From Mycobacterium sp. MBM (GTDB lineage Bacteria > Actinomycetota > Actinomycetes > Mycobacteriales > Mycobacteriaceae): 64,000 nt of DNA. Below the pieces are notes generated by a model. That model saw nothing but the letters and a program-made list of their open reading frames with translations, searched no databases and had not been told where the DNA came from. Location of the stretch: contig JAKJHY010000014.1 of NCBI GenBank assembly GCA_021648845.1, positions 62,001-126,000 on the forward strand, written 5' to 3'. Below are positions 31,562 to 40,008 of the stretch, one piece after another; the stretch's first letter is position 1, and every line of letters begins with the position of its first letter. Position numbers and translations under genes: made by a program.

Positions 31562-32499
31562 CCCGCCGCCCGCCGAAACAGCATTCCAGACGGTGTGTTC
31601 TCGAACTTTGGCTTCCAGGGTGCAGTTTCGGCGAGGCGGGTGTGCATCCGGCCGTCCCATCCGCGCTGCCGTAACGAGCGGTACACGCGGTCGATGACGT
31701 CGGCGTCGTGGTCTTCCTTGATGACCTGGATGACGGTCCAGTCCATCTCGCGTAGCTGCGGCAGCACCCAGTGATCCTTGATGTACTGCGGACGGCTCGT
31801 CTGATGCTGCTCTCCGTCGTATTCGATGGCCACCTTGTAGTCCTCCCAGCCCATATCGAGGGTTCGTAGGTGTCGTCCCCAGCAATCGACCACGGCGATC
31901 TGAGTCGTCGGCCACGGCAGCCCGGCGTCGATGAACATCAGACGCAGCCGGGTCTCCTGGGGTGAGGCCGCGCCGCCGTCGACCAGCGGCAGGATCGACT
32001 TGAGCCGAGCCACACCGCGCGCCCCGGCGTAGCGAGCCGTCAGCGCCATCACCTCGGCGGGATCGAACGGGGCCGCGCGCATCAACGCGTCCAGGCGTGC
32101 CAGCGCCGGACCTCGGCGCTGATAGCGACCCAGATCGAAGGCGGTGCGTGCCGGGGTGGCCGTCGGTATCCCCATGACGATCGTCGTCTCGTCCAGTGCC
32201 AGCTGTTCGTTGCGGACCACGATGCCGCGTGGTGCCCGGGTGACGGTCTTGCGAATCAGCTCGATCGGGGTGGTCGCCTCGACCCACTCCGCGCCGTGCA
32301 GCGCCGACGCGGCGACACCGGTCACCACGCCTTCGCGACGCGTCCACAGCCACGCCGCGACGGTGGTGTCCCGCAGCGTCAAAATGCGGTTCTTCGGCGC
32401 ATGGATGTTCGGAAATATGGGCCGGTGATGATGTTGTAGCTCATGCCTGGTGACAGTGCCGTCCCGTAGCGCCGCACTGCCGATGATGATGTCGCTCAT
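31558..32499 (-). CDS. DUF559/AbiEi-like endonuclease-fold protein
   Basis: A 313-residue protein of a family abundant in mycobacteria. An AbiEi-like N-terminal half is followed by a Vsr/DUF559-type nuclease-like C-terminal half with VAIEYDGEQH, a downstream Lys (YIKDHW) and ETRLRLMFIDAGLP. The function is unknown; the fold suggests a nuclease, but the context shows no partner toxin. ATG at 32499. The last codons (SGMLFRRAAG) are written by a copy of a dispersed palindromic repeat, so the C terminus was probably set by repeat insertion. A distant relative lies at 47908-48795. Convergent with mbtH, 4-base overlap. Confidence 0.75.
   Translation of the reverse strand: MSDIIIGSAALRDGTVTRHELQHHHRPIFPNIHAPKNRILTLRDTTVAAWLWTRREGVVTGVAASALHGAEWVEATTPIELIRKTVTRAPRGIVVRNEQLALDETTIVMGIPTATPARTAFDLGRYQRRGPALARLDALMRAAPFDPAEVMALTARYAGARGVARLKSILPLVDGGAASPQETRLRLMFIDAGLPWPTTQIAVVDCWGRHLRTLDMGWEDYKVAIEYDGEQHQTSRPQYIKDHWVLPQLREMDWTVIQVIKEDHDADVIDRVYRSLRQRGWDGRMHTRLAETAPWKPKFENTPSGMLFRRAAG
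31562..31640. repeat. palindromic repeat, copy 1 (mbtH boundary)
   Basis: Inverted arms CGCCGAAACAGC (31571-31582) and GCAGTTTCGGCG (31622-31633) with GC-rich flanks (CCCGCC and GGCGGG) enclose about 40 bases. Read on the minus strand, 31571-31606 ends GGAATGCTGTTTCGGCG, the core shared with the copies at 32555 and 33146. It could also act as a terminator between two convergent genes. Confidence 0.7.
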
Positions 32500-32554
32500 G
32501 GCGTGATCCTGGTCGGGGCCACCGACATGTTCGGTGAGACTGTGCTGATGAAGG

Positions 32555-32594
32555 GAACGTGCGAGTGACGTTCGTCCGGAATGCTGTTTCGGCG
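32555..32594 (+). repeat. dispersed repeat, copy 2
   Basis: A 40-base element that begins GAACGTGCGAGTGACG and ends GGAATGCTGTTTCGGCG. It is about three-quarters identical to 33169-33207. It overlaps the start codon of the following membrane-protein gene. Confidence 0.72.
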
Positions 32595-33164
32595 AGGCGG
32601 GGGCGTGCGGCTGCGCTGCTGTGGCTGTTGGCCGCGGCCGGCTATCTGCTCGCCGAGGCACTCGCCGCCGCGGCGTTGCCCGGCTACAGCTACCGCACCG
32701 ACTACATCAGCACCCTGGGTGACCCCACCGTCTCACCGCGGGCCCCGCTGATGAATGCGGCCTTCGCCGTCCAGGGTGTGTGCTTCGCGGCCGCCGCGCT
32801 ACTCGTCGACGCAGCACGAAAACAATTGTGGTTCTTGGTGTTCGCCGTCGGCAACGGTATCGGCAACGTGCTGATCGCCGTCGTGCACGGCGGGCAGGGA
32901 AACCCCTGGCATATCGTCGGCGCGGCGCTGGCGATCGTCGGCGGGAACGCGGCTGCCCTGGCGGGATCGGGCGCGCACCGGGTGCGGGCATACCGGGTGG
33001 CGTCGATCGCGCTGGGCGCGCTGGGCCTGGTCTGTCTGCTGGTCACCGCCGCCGCGCCGAGTCAGGTGGGCGGCTGGGAACGCGGCAGCGTCTACCCGAT
33101 CTTCGCCTGGCAGATCCTCACCGCGATCATGCTGTTGCGCGCCGGGCCGAAACAGCGTTCCTGA
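32565..33164 (+). CDS. integral membrane protein, DUF998-like
   Basis: A 199-residue protein with about six hydrophobic segments and the family-like YSYRTDYISTLGD stretch after the first helix. Function unknown. GTG at 32565 is preferred because AAGGGA lies 8 bases before it; GTG at 32559 would be too close. Both the 5' end (VRNAVSARRG) and the 3' end (PKQRS) are written by copies of the dispersed repeat, as if the gene were a cassette between repeats. No equivalent is known to me at this position in M. tuberculosis. Confidence 0.7.
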   Translation: MTFVRNAVSARRGRAAALLWLLAAAGYLLAEALAAAALPGYSYRTDYISTLGDPTVSPRAPLMNAAFAVQGVCFAAAALLVDAARKQLWFLVFAVGNGIGNVLIAVVHGGQGNPWHIVGAALAIVGGNAAALAGSGAHRVRAYRVASIALGALGLVCLLVTAAAPSQVGGWERGSVYPIFAWQILTAIMLLRAGPKQRS

Positions 33165-33207
33165 CGCCGAAGTGCGAGTAAGGGCCTTCTGGAATGCTGT
33201 TTCGGCG
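33146..33207. repeat. palindromic repeat, copy 3 (15/16 bp hairpin)
   Basis: GCCGAAACAGCGTTCC (33146-33161) pairs with GGAATGCTGTTTCGGC (33191-33206) with one G-T mismatch across a 29-base loop. The right half (33169-33207) is the direct repeat of 32555-32594. It spans the stop codon of the membrane-protein gene and could serve as its terminator. Confidence 0.78.
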
Positions 33208-33217
33208 CAGGGGCGGG

Positions 33218-33622
33218 TCAGGCGGGCAGCGCGTCGTCCATCTCGTAGACCCGGGCATGCAGCACCGTCCGGTTGCGCAGGGCGGCGCGCACCGCATGGT
33301 GCACACCCTCCTCCAAGTAGACGATGCCCTGCCAGCGCACGGCGTGCGGGAACAGATCCCCGTAGAAGGTCGAGTCCTCGGAGAGCAACCGGTCCAGGGC
33401 GAGCACGGTGGTGGTGGTCACCAACTCGTCGAGCCGGATCTGGCGCGGCGGGATCTGCGCCCACTGCCGGTAGGTCAGATTGTGTTCGGGATACGGCTTG
33501 CCATCGCGCACACCTTTGAAGATCACCGGACGGCTCCCATGCAGCGAGATTAACCGCAAACGACGGCCGATGTCGGCGAAGTCTTTGCAGGCGAAACGAC
33601 ACGCGGGAGGGCCGCGCACCAC
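33218..33622 (-). CDS. conserved protein upstream of hrcA (Rv2375-like)
   Basis: A protein of up to 134 residues with the conserved-looking core ADIGRRLRLISLHGSRPV, then RWQGIVYLEEGVHHAV and a C-terminal YEMDDALPA. I recognise it only as the small conserved protein divergent from hrcA in mycobacteria. The start is uncertain: adjacent GTG codons at 33622 and 33619 have no ribosome site, and the open frame continues to 33844 across the hrcA start, which is implausible. It is divergent from hrcA with about 80 bases between them. Confidence 0.7.
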   Translation of the reverse strand: MVRGPPACRFACKDFADIGRRLRLISLHGSRPVIFKGVRDGKPYPEHNLTYRQWAQIPPRQIRLDELVTTTTVLALDRLLSEDSTFYGDLFPHAVRWQGIVYLEEGVHHAVRAALRNRTVLHARVYEMDDALPA

Positions 33623-33661
33623 GTGATCGGTGTCGCGGTGAAAACGCGCTGCTGGGCACCG

Positions 33662-33667
33662 TAAAAT
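33662..33667 (+). promoter_or_regulatory. candidate -10 element for hrcA
   Basis: TAAAAT lies 34 bases before the hrcA ATG, which also has an AGGGGAGGTG ribosome site. I saw no CIRCE-type TTAGCACTC-N9-GAGTGCTAA operator in the region. Confidence 0.4.
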
Positions 33668-33701
33668 AGCCGCACAGCAGACGGCAAAGGGGAGGTGAAC
33701 A

Positions 33702-34733
33702 ATGGGTAGTGCAGACGACCGCCGCTTCGAGGTGCTGCGGGCCATCGTCGCCGACTTCGTCGCCACCAAGGAGCCCATCGGGTCCAAGACCCTCGTCGAG
33801 CGCCACAACCTGGGTGTTTCCAGCGCCACGGTGCGCAACGACATGGCTGTCCTTGAGGCCGAGGGCTATATCGCCCAACCGCACACGAGTTCCGGACGGG
33901 TGCCCACCGAGAAGGGCTACCGAGAGTTCGTCGACCGGCTCGACGACGTCAAGCCGATGTCCTCCAGCGAGCGCCGGGCCATCCTGAGCTTCCTGGAATC
34001 CGGTGTCGACCTCGACGACGTGCTGCGCCGTGCGGTGCGGCTGCTGGCTCAGCTGACCCGCCAGGTCGCCATCATCCAGTACCCGACGCTGTCCACCTCG
34101 ACCGTGCGCCACCTGGAGGTCGTCGCGCTGAACCCGGCAAAGCTGCTGCTGGTGGTCATCACCGACAGCGGGCGGGTGGACCAGCGAGTCGTCGAGCTCG
34201 GTGACGCCATCGACGACCAGCAACTCTCGCAGTTGCGGGAACGGCTGGGTGCGGCGCTGGAAGGCAAACCGCTGTCGGCGGCGTCGGTCGCCGTCGCCGA
34301 CCTGGCCAGCACCTTGGACGGACACGGCGGTCTGGGCGACGCGGTGGGCCGGGCAGCGACCGTCCTGGTCGAGACGCTGGTCGAGCACACCGAGGAGCGG
34401 CTGCTGCTCGGCGGCACCGCAAACCTCACCCGCAACACCGCCGACTTCGGTGGGTCGCTGCGCTCGGTGCTGGAGGCGCTGGAAGAACAGGTGGTGGTGC
34501 TACGGCTGCTCGCCGTGCAACAGGAGGCCGGTAAGGTCACGGTGCGTATCGGGCACGAGACCGAGGCCGAGCAGATGCTGGGAACGTCGGTGGTGAGCAC
34601 CACCTACGGCAGCTCGGGCAAGGTGTACGGCGGAATGGGCGTGGTCGGTCCCACCCGGATGGATTATCCGGGAACCATCGCGAACGTCGCCGCAGTTGCT
34701 CTCTACATAGGTGAAGTCCTGGGCACCCGATGA
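33702..34733 (+). CDS. hrcA: heat-inducible transcription repressor HrcA
   Basis: A 343-residue repressor of heat-shock chaperone operons. It starts with the winged-helix DNA-binding domain (RRFEVLRAIVADFVATKEPIGSK, VSSATVRNDMAVLE, TSSGRVPTEKGYR). The GAF-like and dimerisation regions follow, and it ends with GVVGPTRMDYPGTIANV. ATG at 33702 with AGGGGAGG 6 bases upstream. It is followed by dnaJ2 after 39 bases, the usual actinobacterial pair. Confidence 0.96.
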   Translation: MGSADDRRFEVLRAIVADFVATKEPIGSKTLVERHNLGVSSATVRNDMAVLEAEGYIAQPHTSSGRVPTEKGYREFVDRLDDVKPMSSSERRAILSFLESGVDLDDVLRRAVRLLAQLTRQVAIIQYPTLSTSTVRHLEVVALNPAKLLLVVITDSGRVDQRVVELGDAIDDQQLSQLRERLGAALEGKPLSAASVAVADLASTLDGHGGLGDAVGRAATVLVETLVEHTEERLLLGGTANLTRNTADFGGSLRSVLEALEEQVVVLRLLAVQQEAGKVTVRIGHETEAEQMLGTSVVSTTYGSSGKVYGGMGVVGPTRMDYPGTIANVAAVALYIGEVLGTR

Positions 34734-34772
34734 GGGATGGCCGCCGACGGCGGCACGAGAGAGGTTTTTAGC

Positions 34773-35921
34773 GTGGCACGCGATTATTACGGTCTGCTCG
34801 GCGTGAGCAAGGGCGCCAGTGATTCGGAGCTCAAGCGCGCCTACCGCAAGCTGGCCCGTGAGTTGCATCCCGATGTCAACCCCGATGAGGCCGCCCAGGC
34901 GCGCTTCACCGAGATCCAGCTCGCCTATGAGGTGCTCTCCGACCCGGAGAAGCGCCGCATCGTCGACCTCGGCGGCGACCCGATGGAGAACGCGGCAGCC
35001 GGTGGCGGCGGATTCGCCGGCGGATTCGGCGGGCTCGGCGACGTGTTCGAGGCCTTCTTCGGGGGCGGCGCGGGCTCGCGCGGCCCGATCGGGCGGGTAC
35101 GCCCCGGTTCGGACTCGCTGCTGCGGATGCGACTGGACCTGGCCGAGTGCGCGACCGGGGTGACCAAGCAGGTCGCCGTCGACACCGCGGTGCTGTGCGA
35201 TCTGTGCCAGGGCAAGGGCACCCACGGCAACTCGGTGCCCAAGACCTGCGATACCTGCAAGGGCCACGGTGAGGTGCAGACCGTGCAGCGCTCGCTGCTC
35301 GGCCAGGTGATGACCTCGCGGCCCTGCCCGGTCTGCGGCGGCGTCGGCGAGGTCATCCCCGACCCCTGCCATCGCTGCGGCGGTGACGGCCGAGTGCAGG
35401 CCCGCCGCGAAATCAGCGTCAAGATCCCGGCCGGCGTCGGCGACGGTATGCGGGTGCGCCTGGCCGCCCAGGGGGAGGTCGGCCCCGGCGGCGGACCGGC
35501 CGGTGACCTGTACGTCGAAGTGCACGAACAGCCCCATGACATCTTCGTCCGCGACGGCGATGACCTGCACTGCACGGTGTCGGTGCCGATGTTCGACGCC
35601 GCGCTGGGCACCACCGTCACCGTGGACGCCATCATCGACGGCCCCACCGAGCTGGTCATCCCGCCGGGCACCCAGCCGGGGGCGGTGACCACCCTGCGCG
35701 GGCACGGCATGCCGCACCTGCGCTCCGGGGTGCGCGGCAACCTGCACGCCCACGTGGAAGTGCTGGTGCCGACCCGCCTGGACGGCACCGATTCGGAATT
35801 GCTGCGCAAGCTCAAGGAGCACCGGCCGCGCGATGTCGCCGAGGTGAAATCCGCGCACGGCAGCGGGACGAACAACGGTGGGCTGTTCAGCCGACTGCGT
35901 GAGACGTTCTCGGGGCGCTGA
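34773..35921 (+). CDS. dnaJ2: co-chaperone DnaJ (DnaJ2)
   Basis: A 382-residue type I J-protein that stimulates DnaK. It has the J domain with HPD (LHPDVNP near 32), a Gly/Phe-rich linker and four zinc-finger repeats (CDLCQGKG, CDTCKGHG, CPVCGGVG, CHRCGGDG), then two C-terminal substrate domains. The GTG at 34773 is chosen because the J domain begins immediately (ARDYYGLLGV) and GAGAGAGG lies about 10 bases upstream. The frame opens at 34737 but the extra 12 residues are not family-like. Confidence 0.95.
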   Translation: MARDYYGLLGVSKGASDSELKRAYRKLARELHPDVNPDEAAQARFTEIQLAYEVLSDPEKRRIVDLGGDPMENAAAGGGGFAGGFGGLGDVFEAFFGGGAGSRGPIGRVRPGSDSLLRMRLDLAECATGVTKQVAVDTAVLCDLCQGKGTHGNSVPKTCDTCKGHGEVQTVQRSLLGQVMTSRPCPVCGGVGEVIPDPCHRCGGDGRVQARREISVKIPAGVGDGMRVRLAAQGEVGPGGGPAGDLYVEVHEQPHDIFVRDGDDLHCTVSVPMFDAALGTTVTVDAIIDGPTELVIPPGTQPGAVTTLRGHGMPHLRSGVRGNLHAHVEVLVPTRLDGTDSELLRKLKEHRPRDVAEVKSAHGSGTNNGGLFSRLRETFSGR

Positions 35922-35933
35922 TCCCGACACGAG

Positions 35934-36674
35934 ATGAGAAGTCTCTTCTACGTCGATGACCTGCCCGGGGTGGGCGATATCGCCGTCGTCGACGGTGACG
36001 AAGGCCATCATGCGTCCACCGTGCGCCGCATCCGGCGCGGGGAGGAACTCGACCTGAGCGACGGTGCCGGGACCGTCGCGCACTGTCGCGTCGAGGACGC
36101 CGTCAAGGGCCGGCTGACCGCGCGGGTGCTGGATCGCACCGAGGTGGCCCGGCCGACGCCCGCGGTGACCGTCGTGCAGGCCCTGCCCAAGTCCGAACGG
36201 TCCGAGCTGGCAATCGAATTGGCCACCGAGGCCGGTGCCGACGGGTTCCTGGCCTGGCAGGCGCAGCGCTGCGTGGCCCGCTGGGAGTCACCGGCGAAGA
36301 TCGACAAGGGGCTACGACGCTGGGGCGCGGTCGCGCGCTCGGCGGCGCGGCAGTCCCGGCGTCCTCATGTCCCGTCCGTCGAGGGCCTGGTGTCCACCGC
36401 CGAGCTGCTCGACCGCGCCGCGGACGCGGTGACCCTGGTGCTGCACGAGTCCGCCACGGTGCCGCTGGCCGATACCGGATTGGCCGACGCCCAAACGGTG
36501 CTGCTGGTCGTCGGCCCGGAGGGCGGGATCAGTGACGAGGAACTGGCCCAGCTGCACGCTGCGGGCGCGCGCACCGTGCGGCTCGGTCCCTCGGTGTTGC
36601 GCACCTCGACGGCCGCTGCGGTAGCGCTCGGCGCCATCGGGGTGCTGACCCGGCGCTGGGACCTGCCGAACTAA
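35934..36674 (+). CDS. rsmE: 16S rRNA (uracil1498-N3)-methyltransferase RsmE
   Basis: SPOUT methyltransferase of 246 residues acting on the small ribosomal subunit. It has a PUA-like N-terminal part (GDEGHHASTVRRIRRGEEL) and the knotted SAM site VVGPEGGISDEE and LRTSTAAAVAL. ATG at 35934, 12 bases after dnaJ2, so probably in the same transcript. Confidence 0.94.
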   Translation: MRSLFYVDDLPGVGDIAVVDGDEGHHASTVRRIRRGEELDLSDGAGTVAHCRVEDAVKGRLTARVLDRTEVARPTPAVTVVQALPKSERSELAIELATEAGADGFLAWQAQRCVARWESPAKIDKGLRRWGAVARSAARQSRRPHVPSVEGLVSTAELLDRAADAVTLVLHESATVPLADTGLADAQTVLLVVGPEGGISDEELAQLHAAGARTVRLGPSVLRTSTAAAVALGAIGVLTRRWDLPN

Positions 36675-36677
36675 CCA

Positions 36678-36707
36678 TTGGGTCGCGTCGGTGACCAGCG
36701 GTAAACT
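36678..36707 (+). promoter_or_regulatory. candidate phoH promoter
   Basis: TTGGGT (36678-36683) and TAAACT (36702-36707) are spaced 18 bases apart. A transcript from here would begin near 36714. That supports the GTG at 36755 as the phoH start and excludes the TTG at 36707. Assigned by eye only. Confidence 0.4.
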
Positions 36708-36754
36708 TGAGCGGTCATCACCCGAGAACACAGGAAGCAGGCACGAAACCGCAC

Positions 36755-37795
36755 GTGACGCCCCGCGAGACGACCGCTGGCCCGATTTCTGGACCGGTAC
36801 GAAGCAGCATCACTGTTCCGCCCGACATCATCGTGGGCCTGCTGGGTTCGGCCGACGAGAATCTGCGCGCCCTGGAAAAGTTGCTGACCGCCGACATCCA
36901 TGTGCGCGGGAATGCCATCACCTTCAACGGCGAGCCCGCTGACGTCGCCTTGGCCGAGCGGGTGGTGACCGAACTGATCGCCGTGATCGCCCAGGGGCAG
37001 CCGCTGAGCCCCGATGCGGTGCGGCGCAGTGTGTCGATGCTGACGGGCGCCGTGGACGCGTCGCCGGCCGAGGTGCTCACCTTGGACATCCTGTCGCGGC
37101 GCGGTAAGACGATCCGGCCCAAGACGCTGAACCAGAAGCACTATGTCGACGCGATCGACGCGCACACCATCGTCTTCGGGATCGGCCCGGCCGGTACCGG
37201 CAAGACCTACCTGGCGATGGCCAAGGCCGTGGCGGCGCTGCAGGCCAAGGAGGTCAACCGGATCATATTGACCCGTCCCGCGGTGGAAGCCGGTGAGCGC
37301 CTTGGCTTTCTGCCCGGCACGCTGACCGAGAAGATCGACCCGTACCTGCGCCCGCTGTATGACGCCTTGCACGACATGATGGACCCGACCGCCATCCCGA
37401 ATCTGTTGGCCGCCGGGGTGATCGAGGTGGCGCCGCTGGCGTTCATGCGCGGCCGCTCGCTCAACGACGCGTTCATCATCCTGGACGAGGCGCAGAACAC
37501 CACGCCCGAGCAGATGAAGATGTTCCTGACCCGGTTGGGGTTCAACTCCAAGATGGTGGTCACCGGCGATGTCACCCAGGTCGATCTGCCCGGCGGGGCA
37601 CGGTCGGGCCTGCGGGCGGCCAGCGATATCCTCGACGGTATCGACGATATTCATTTCGCCGAGCTCACCAGCGCCGATGTGGTCCGCCACCGGCTGGTGT
37701 CGGCGATCGTGGACGCCTATTCGCGCCATGAGGCGCAGCCGGAACTGATCAACCGCGCCCAGCGCCGATCCTCGGGTGGACGTGCGCGGCGATGA
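36755..37795 (+). CDS. phoH: PhoH-like ATPase
   Basis: A 346-residue P-loop ATPase of the PhoH family, associated with RNA metabolism and stress, with unclear exact role. Walker A is GPAGTGKT and Walker B is FIILDEAQNTT, followed by the VVTGDVTQVDLP sensor segment. The N terminus shows the family's SSITVPPDIIVGLLGSADEN. GTG at 36755 is chosen over the TTG at 36707. It is followed by ybeY, the normal phoH-ybeY-CorC-era order. Confidence 0.92.
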   Translation: MTPRETTAGPISGPVRSSITVPPDIIVGLLGSADENLRALEKLLTADIHVRGNAITFNGEPADVALAERVVTELIAVIAQGQPLSPDAVRRSVSMLTGAVDASPAEVLTLDILSRRGKTIRPKTLNQKHYVDAIDAHTIVFGIGPAGTGKTYLAMAKAVAALQAKEVNRIILTRPAVEAGERLGFLPGTLTEKIDPYLRPLYDALHDMMDPTAIPNLLAAGVIEVAPLAFMRGRSLNDAFIILDEAQNTTPEQMKMFLTRLGFNSKMVVTGDVTQVDLPGGARSGLRAASDILDGIDDIHFAELTSADVVRHRLVSAIVDAYSRHEAQPELINRAQRRSSGGRARR

Positions 37796-37856
37796 GCGAC
37801 GCTTGCGGAGCGAATCAACGGGTGGGATGCGGGACCCGAGCCTGCGAGGGGACGGC

Positions 37857-38393
37857 ATGAGTATCGAGGTTTCCAACGAGTCGGGGATGGACGTCTCCGA
37901 ACAGGAACTGGTGAGTGTGGCGAAGTTCGTCATCGGGCAGATGGACGTCAACCCGGCGGCCGAGCTGTCCATGGTGCTGTTGGACACCGCGGCGATGGCG
38001 GATCTGCACATGCGCTGGATGGACCTGCCCGGCCCCACCGACGTGATGAGCTTTCCGATGGACGAATTGGAGCCCGGCGGACGGCCGGATGCGGCCGAAC
38101 CGGGTCCGTCGATGCTCGGCGATATCGTGTTGTGCCCGGAGTTCGCCGCCGCACAGGCCGAGAAGGCGGGCCATTCGCTCGGGCAGGAACTGGCCCTGCT
38201 CACCGTGCACGGTGTATTGCATCTGCTCGGCTACGACCATGCCGAACCCGATGAGGAGAAGGAGATGTTCGCCCTGCAGCGTCGCCTGCTCGAGGAATGG
38301 GTTGCCGATCAAGTGGAGTCCTACCGCCAGGACCTGCAGAACGAGAAGGATCGCCGGCTGCTGGACAAGTCGCGATACTTCGACCAACAGTGA
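37857..38393 (+). CDS. ybeY: endoribonuclease YbeY (rRNA maturation)
   Basis: A 178-residue metal-dependent RNase for 16S rRNA 3' maturation and ribosome quality control. The zinc motif HGVLHLLGYDH gives the three His of HxxxHxxxxxH. ATG at 37857 has GAGGGGAC upstream; earlier in-frame codons from 37776 overlap phoH and are not family-like. The GTGA overlap with the next gene implies coupling. Confidence 0.94.
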   Translation: MSIEVSNESGMDVSEQELVSVAKFVIGQMDVNPAAELSMVLLDTAAMADLHMRWMDLPGPTDVMSFPMDELEPGGRPDAAEPGPSMLGDIVLCPEFAAAQAEKAGHSLGQELALLTVHGVLHLLGYDHAEPDEEKEMFALQRRLLEEWVADQVESYRQDLQNEKDRRLLDKSRYFDQQ

Positions 38394-39694
38394 CCGGCCT
38401 CGCCCCGCTGCTGGGTGCAGTGCTGCTCATCGGCCTCGGTGGGCTGTTCGCCGCGGTGGACGCCGCGATCAGCACCGCCTCGTTGGCCCGCGTGGAGGAG
38501 ATGGTTCGTGAGGAGCGACCCGGCGCCATCCGGCTGGCCCGCGTGCTGGCGGACCGACCGCGCTATATCAACTTGGTGGTGCTGCTGCGGATCACCTGTG
38601 AGGTGAGCGCCACCGTGCTGCTGGTGTCCTATCTGGACGGCTACCTGGGGGTGGCCTGGGGCCTGTTCGCCGCGGCGGCCACCATGGTGGTGGTCAGCTT
38701 CGTGGTGATCGGTGTCGGTCCGCGGACCGTCGGCCGGCAGAACGCCTACACCATTGCGTTGGCGTCGGCCCTTCCGCTGCACGCGATCTCGGTGCTGCTC
38801 ACCCCGATCAGCCGGCTGCTGGTGCTCATCGGCAATGCTCTGACACCCGGGCGTGGTTTCCGCAACGGACCGTTCGCCTCGGAGATCGAGCTGCGCGAGG
38901 TGGTCGACCTCGCCCAGCAGCGCGGTGTGGTGGCCGATGACGAACGCCGGATGATCCAGTCGGTGTTCGAACTCGGTGACACCCCGGCGCGGGAGGTGAT
39001 GGTGCCGCGCACCGAGATGGTGTGGATCGAGTCCGACAAGACGGCGGCCCAAGCGCTCTCGCTGGCGGTGCGCAGCGGGCATTCCCGGCTGCCGGTGATC
39101 GGGGAGAACGTCGACGATGTCGTCGGCGTGGTCTACCTCAAGGATCTGGTGGCCCAGACCCGTACCGAATCGTCGCCCGCCCACGGAAACGGGCCCGCCG
39201 ACATCCGGGTGGGCGAGTTGATGCGGCCCGCGGTGTTCGTGCCGGACTCAAAACCGCTGGATACGCTGCTGCGCGAGATGCAGCGCGACCGCAAGCACAT
39301 GGCACTACTGGTCGACGAATACGGTGCGATCGCCGGTCTGGTCACCATCGAGGATGTGCTCGAGGAGATCGTCGGCGAGATCAACGACGAGTACGACGCC
39401 GACGAGGTTGCGCCGTGGGAGGAGTTGGGCGCCGACCGGTTCCGGGTGTCCGCCCGGCTACCCATCGAGGACCTGACCGAGCTGTACGAGGATCTGGACA
39501 TCGACGAGGACCTGGAGGTCGACACCGTCGGCGGGTTGCTCGCCCACGAACTCGGCCGGGTGCCGTTGCCCGGCGCGCAGGTCAGCTGGAACGGATTGCG
39601 GATGCGGGCCGAGGGCGGTCCGGACCATCGCGGCCGGGTGCGCATCGGCACGGTGCTGATCGCCCCGGAAGCACCACCGGAGGAGGACACGTGA
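38390..39694 (+). CDS. CNNM/CorC-family membrane protein with CBS domains
   Basis: A 434-residue protein resembling Rv2366c. It has an N-terminal DUF21 membrane domain of about four helices, a CBS pair (REVMVPRTEMVWI, LRVDEYGAIAGLVTIED-like region) and a C-terminal CorC/HlyC domain (EELGADRFRVSARLPIEDL). The family is linked to magnesium/cobalt export or membrane damage tolerance; the transported ion is not evident here. The GTG at 38390 overlaps the ybeY stop. It overlaps the next gene by 4 bases (GTGA). Confidence 0.9.
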   Translation: MTGLAPLLGAVLLIGLGGLFAAVDAAISTASLARVEEMVREERPGAIRLARVLADRPRYINLVVLLRITCEVSATVLLVSYLDGYLGVAWGLFAAAATMVVVSFVVIGVGPRTVGRQNAYTIALASALPLHAISVLLTPISRLLVLIGNALTPGRGFRNGPFASEIELREVVDLAQQRGVVADDERRMIQSVFELGDTPAREVMVPRTEMVWIESDKTAAQALSLAVRSGHSRLPVIGENVDDVVGVVYLKDLVAQTRTESSPAHGNGPADIRVGELMRPAVFVPDSKPLDTLLREMQRDRKHMALLVDEYGAIAGLVTIEDVLEEIVGEINDEYDADEVAPWEELGADRFRVSARLPIEDLTELYEDLDIDEDLEVDTVGGLLAHELGRVPLPGAQVSWNGLRMRAEGGPDHRGRVRIGTVLIAPEAPPEEDT

Positions 39695-40008
39695 CGGATC
39701 TCGACCCCGAGGACGGCAAGCTGGTGGTACTGGCGCGCGGCGCGATGGGCCGCGCGGAAGCCGGCCAGGGAGCGGCGGTCCGCGATCTGGACGGCCGCAC
39801 CTATGCCGGTGCGCCGGTGCAACTCTCGGTGCTGAACCTGACCGCGCTGCAGGCCGCCGTCGCGGCGGCCGTGTCCAGCGGTGCGGTCGGGCTGGAATCG
39901 GCGGTGCTGGTCGGCGGGTCGGCGGATGACCCAGGGGTCGACGCGGTGACCGAGCTGTCCCCGTCGGCGACGGTCATCCTCACCGACCGTGCGGGCAATC
40001 CGCTGTGA
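39691..40008 (+). CDS. small conserved protein (Rv2365c-like)
   Basis: A 105-residue protein that looks like a degenerate cytidine-deaminase-type fold (AAVRDLDGRTYAGAPVQL, LTALQAAVAAAVSSGA) without the zinc-binding Cys pair or catalytic Glu motif. It sits between the CorC-like gene and era as in M. tuberculosis, overlapping both by 4 bases, so it is certainly part of the operon. Biochemical role unknown. Confidence 0.8.
   Translation: MTDLDPEDGKLVVLARGAMGRAEAGQGAAVRDLDGRTYAGAPVQLSVLNLTALQAAVAAAVSSGAVGLESAVLVGGSADDPGVDAVTELSPSATVILTDRAGNPL

Noticed and set aside
33622..33701. CIRCE operator upstream of hrcA
   Set aside because: No TTAGCACTC-N9-GAGTGCTAA-like inverted repeat is visible between the divergent genes.
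36707..36754. TTG start for phoH at 36707
   Set aside because: It overlaps a likely -10 element and adds residues unlike the family; GTG at 36755 fits better.
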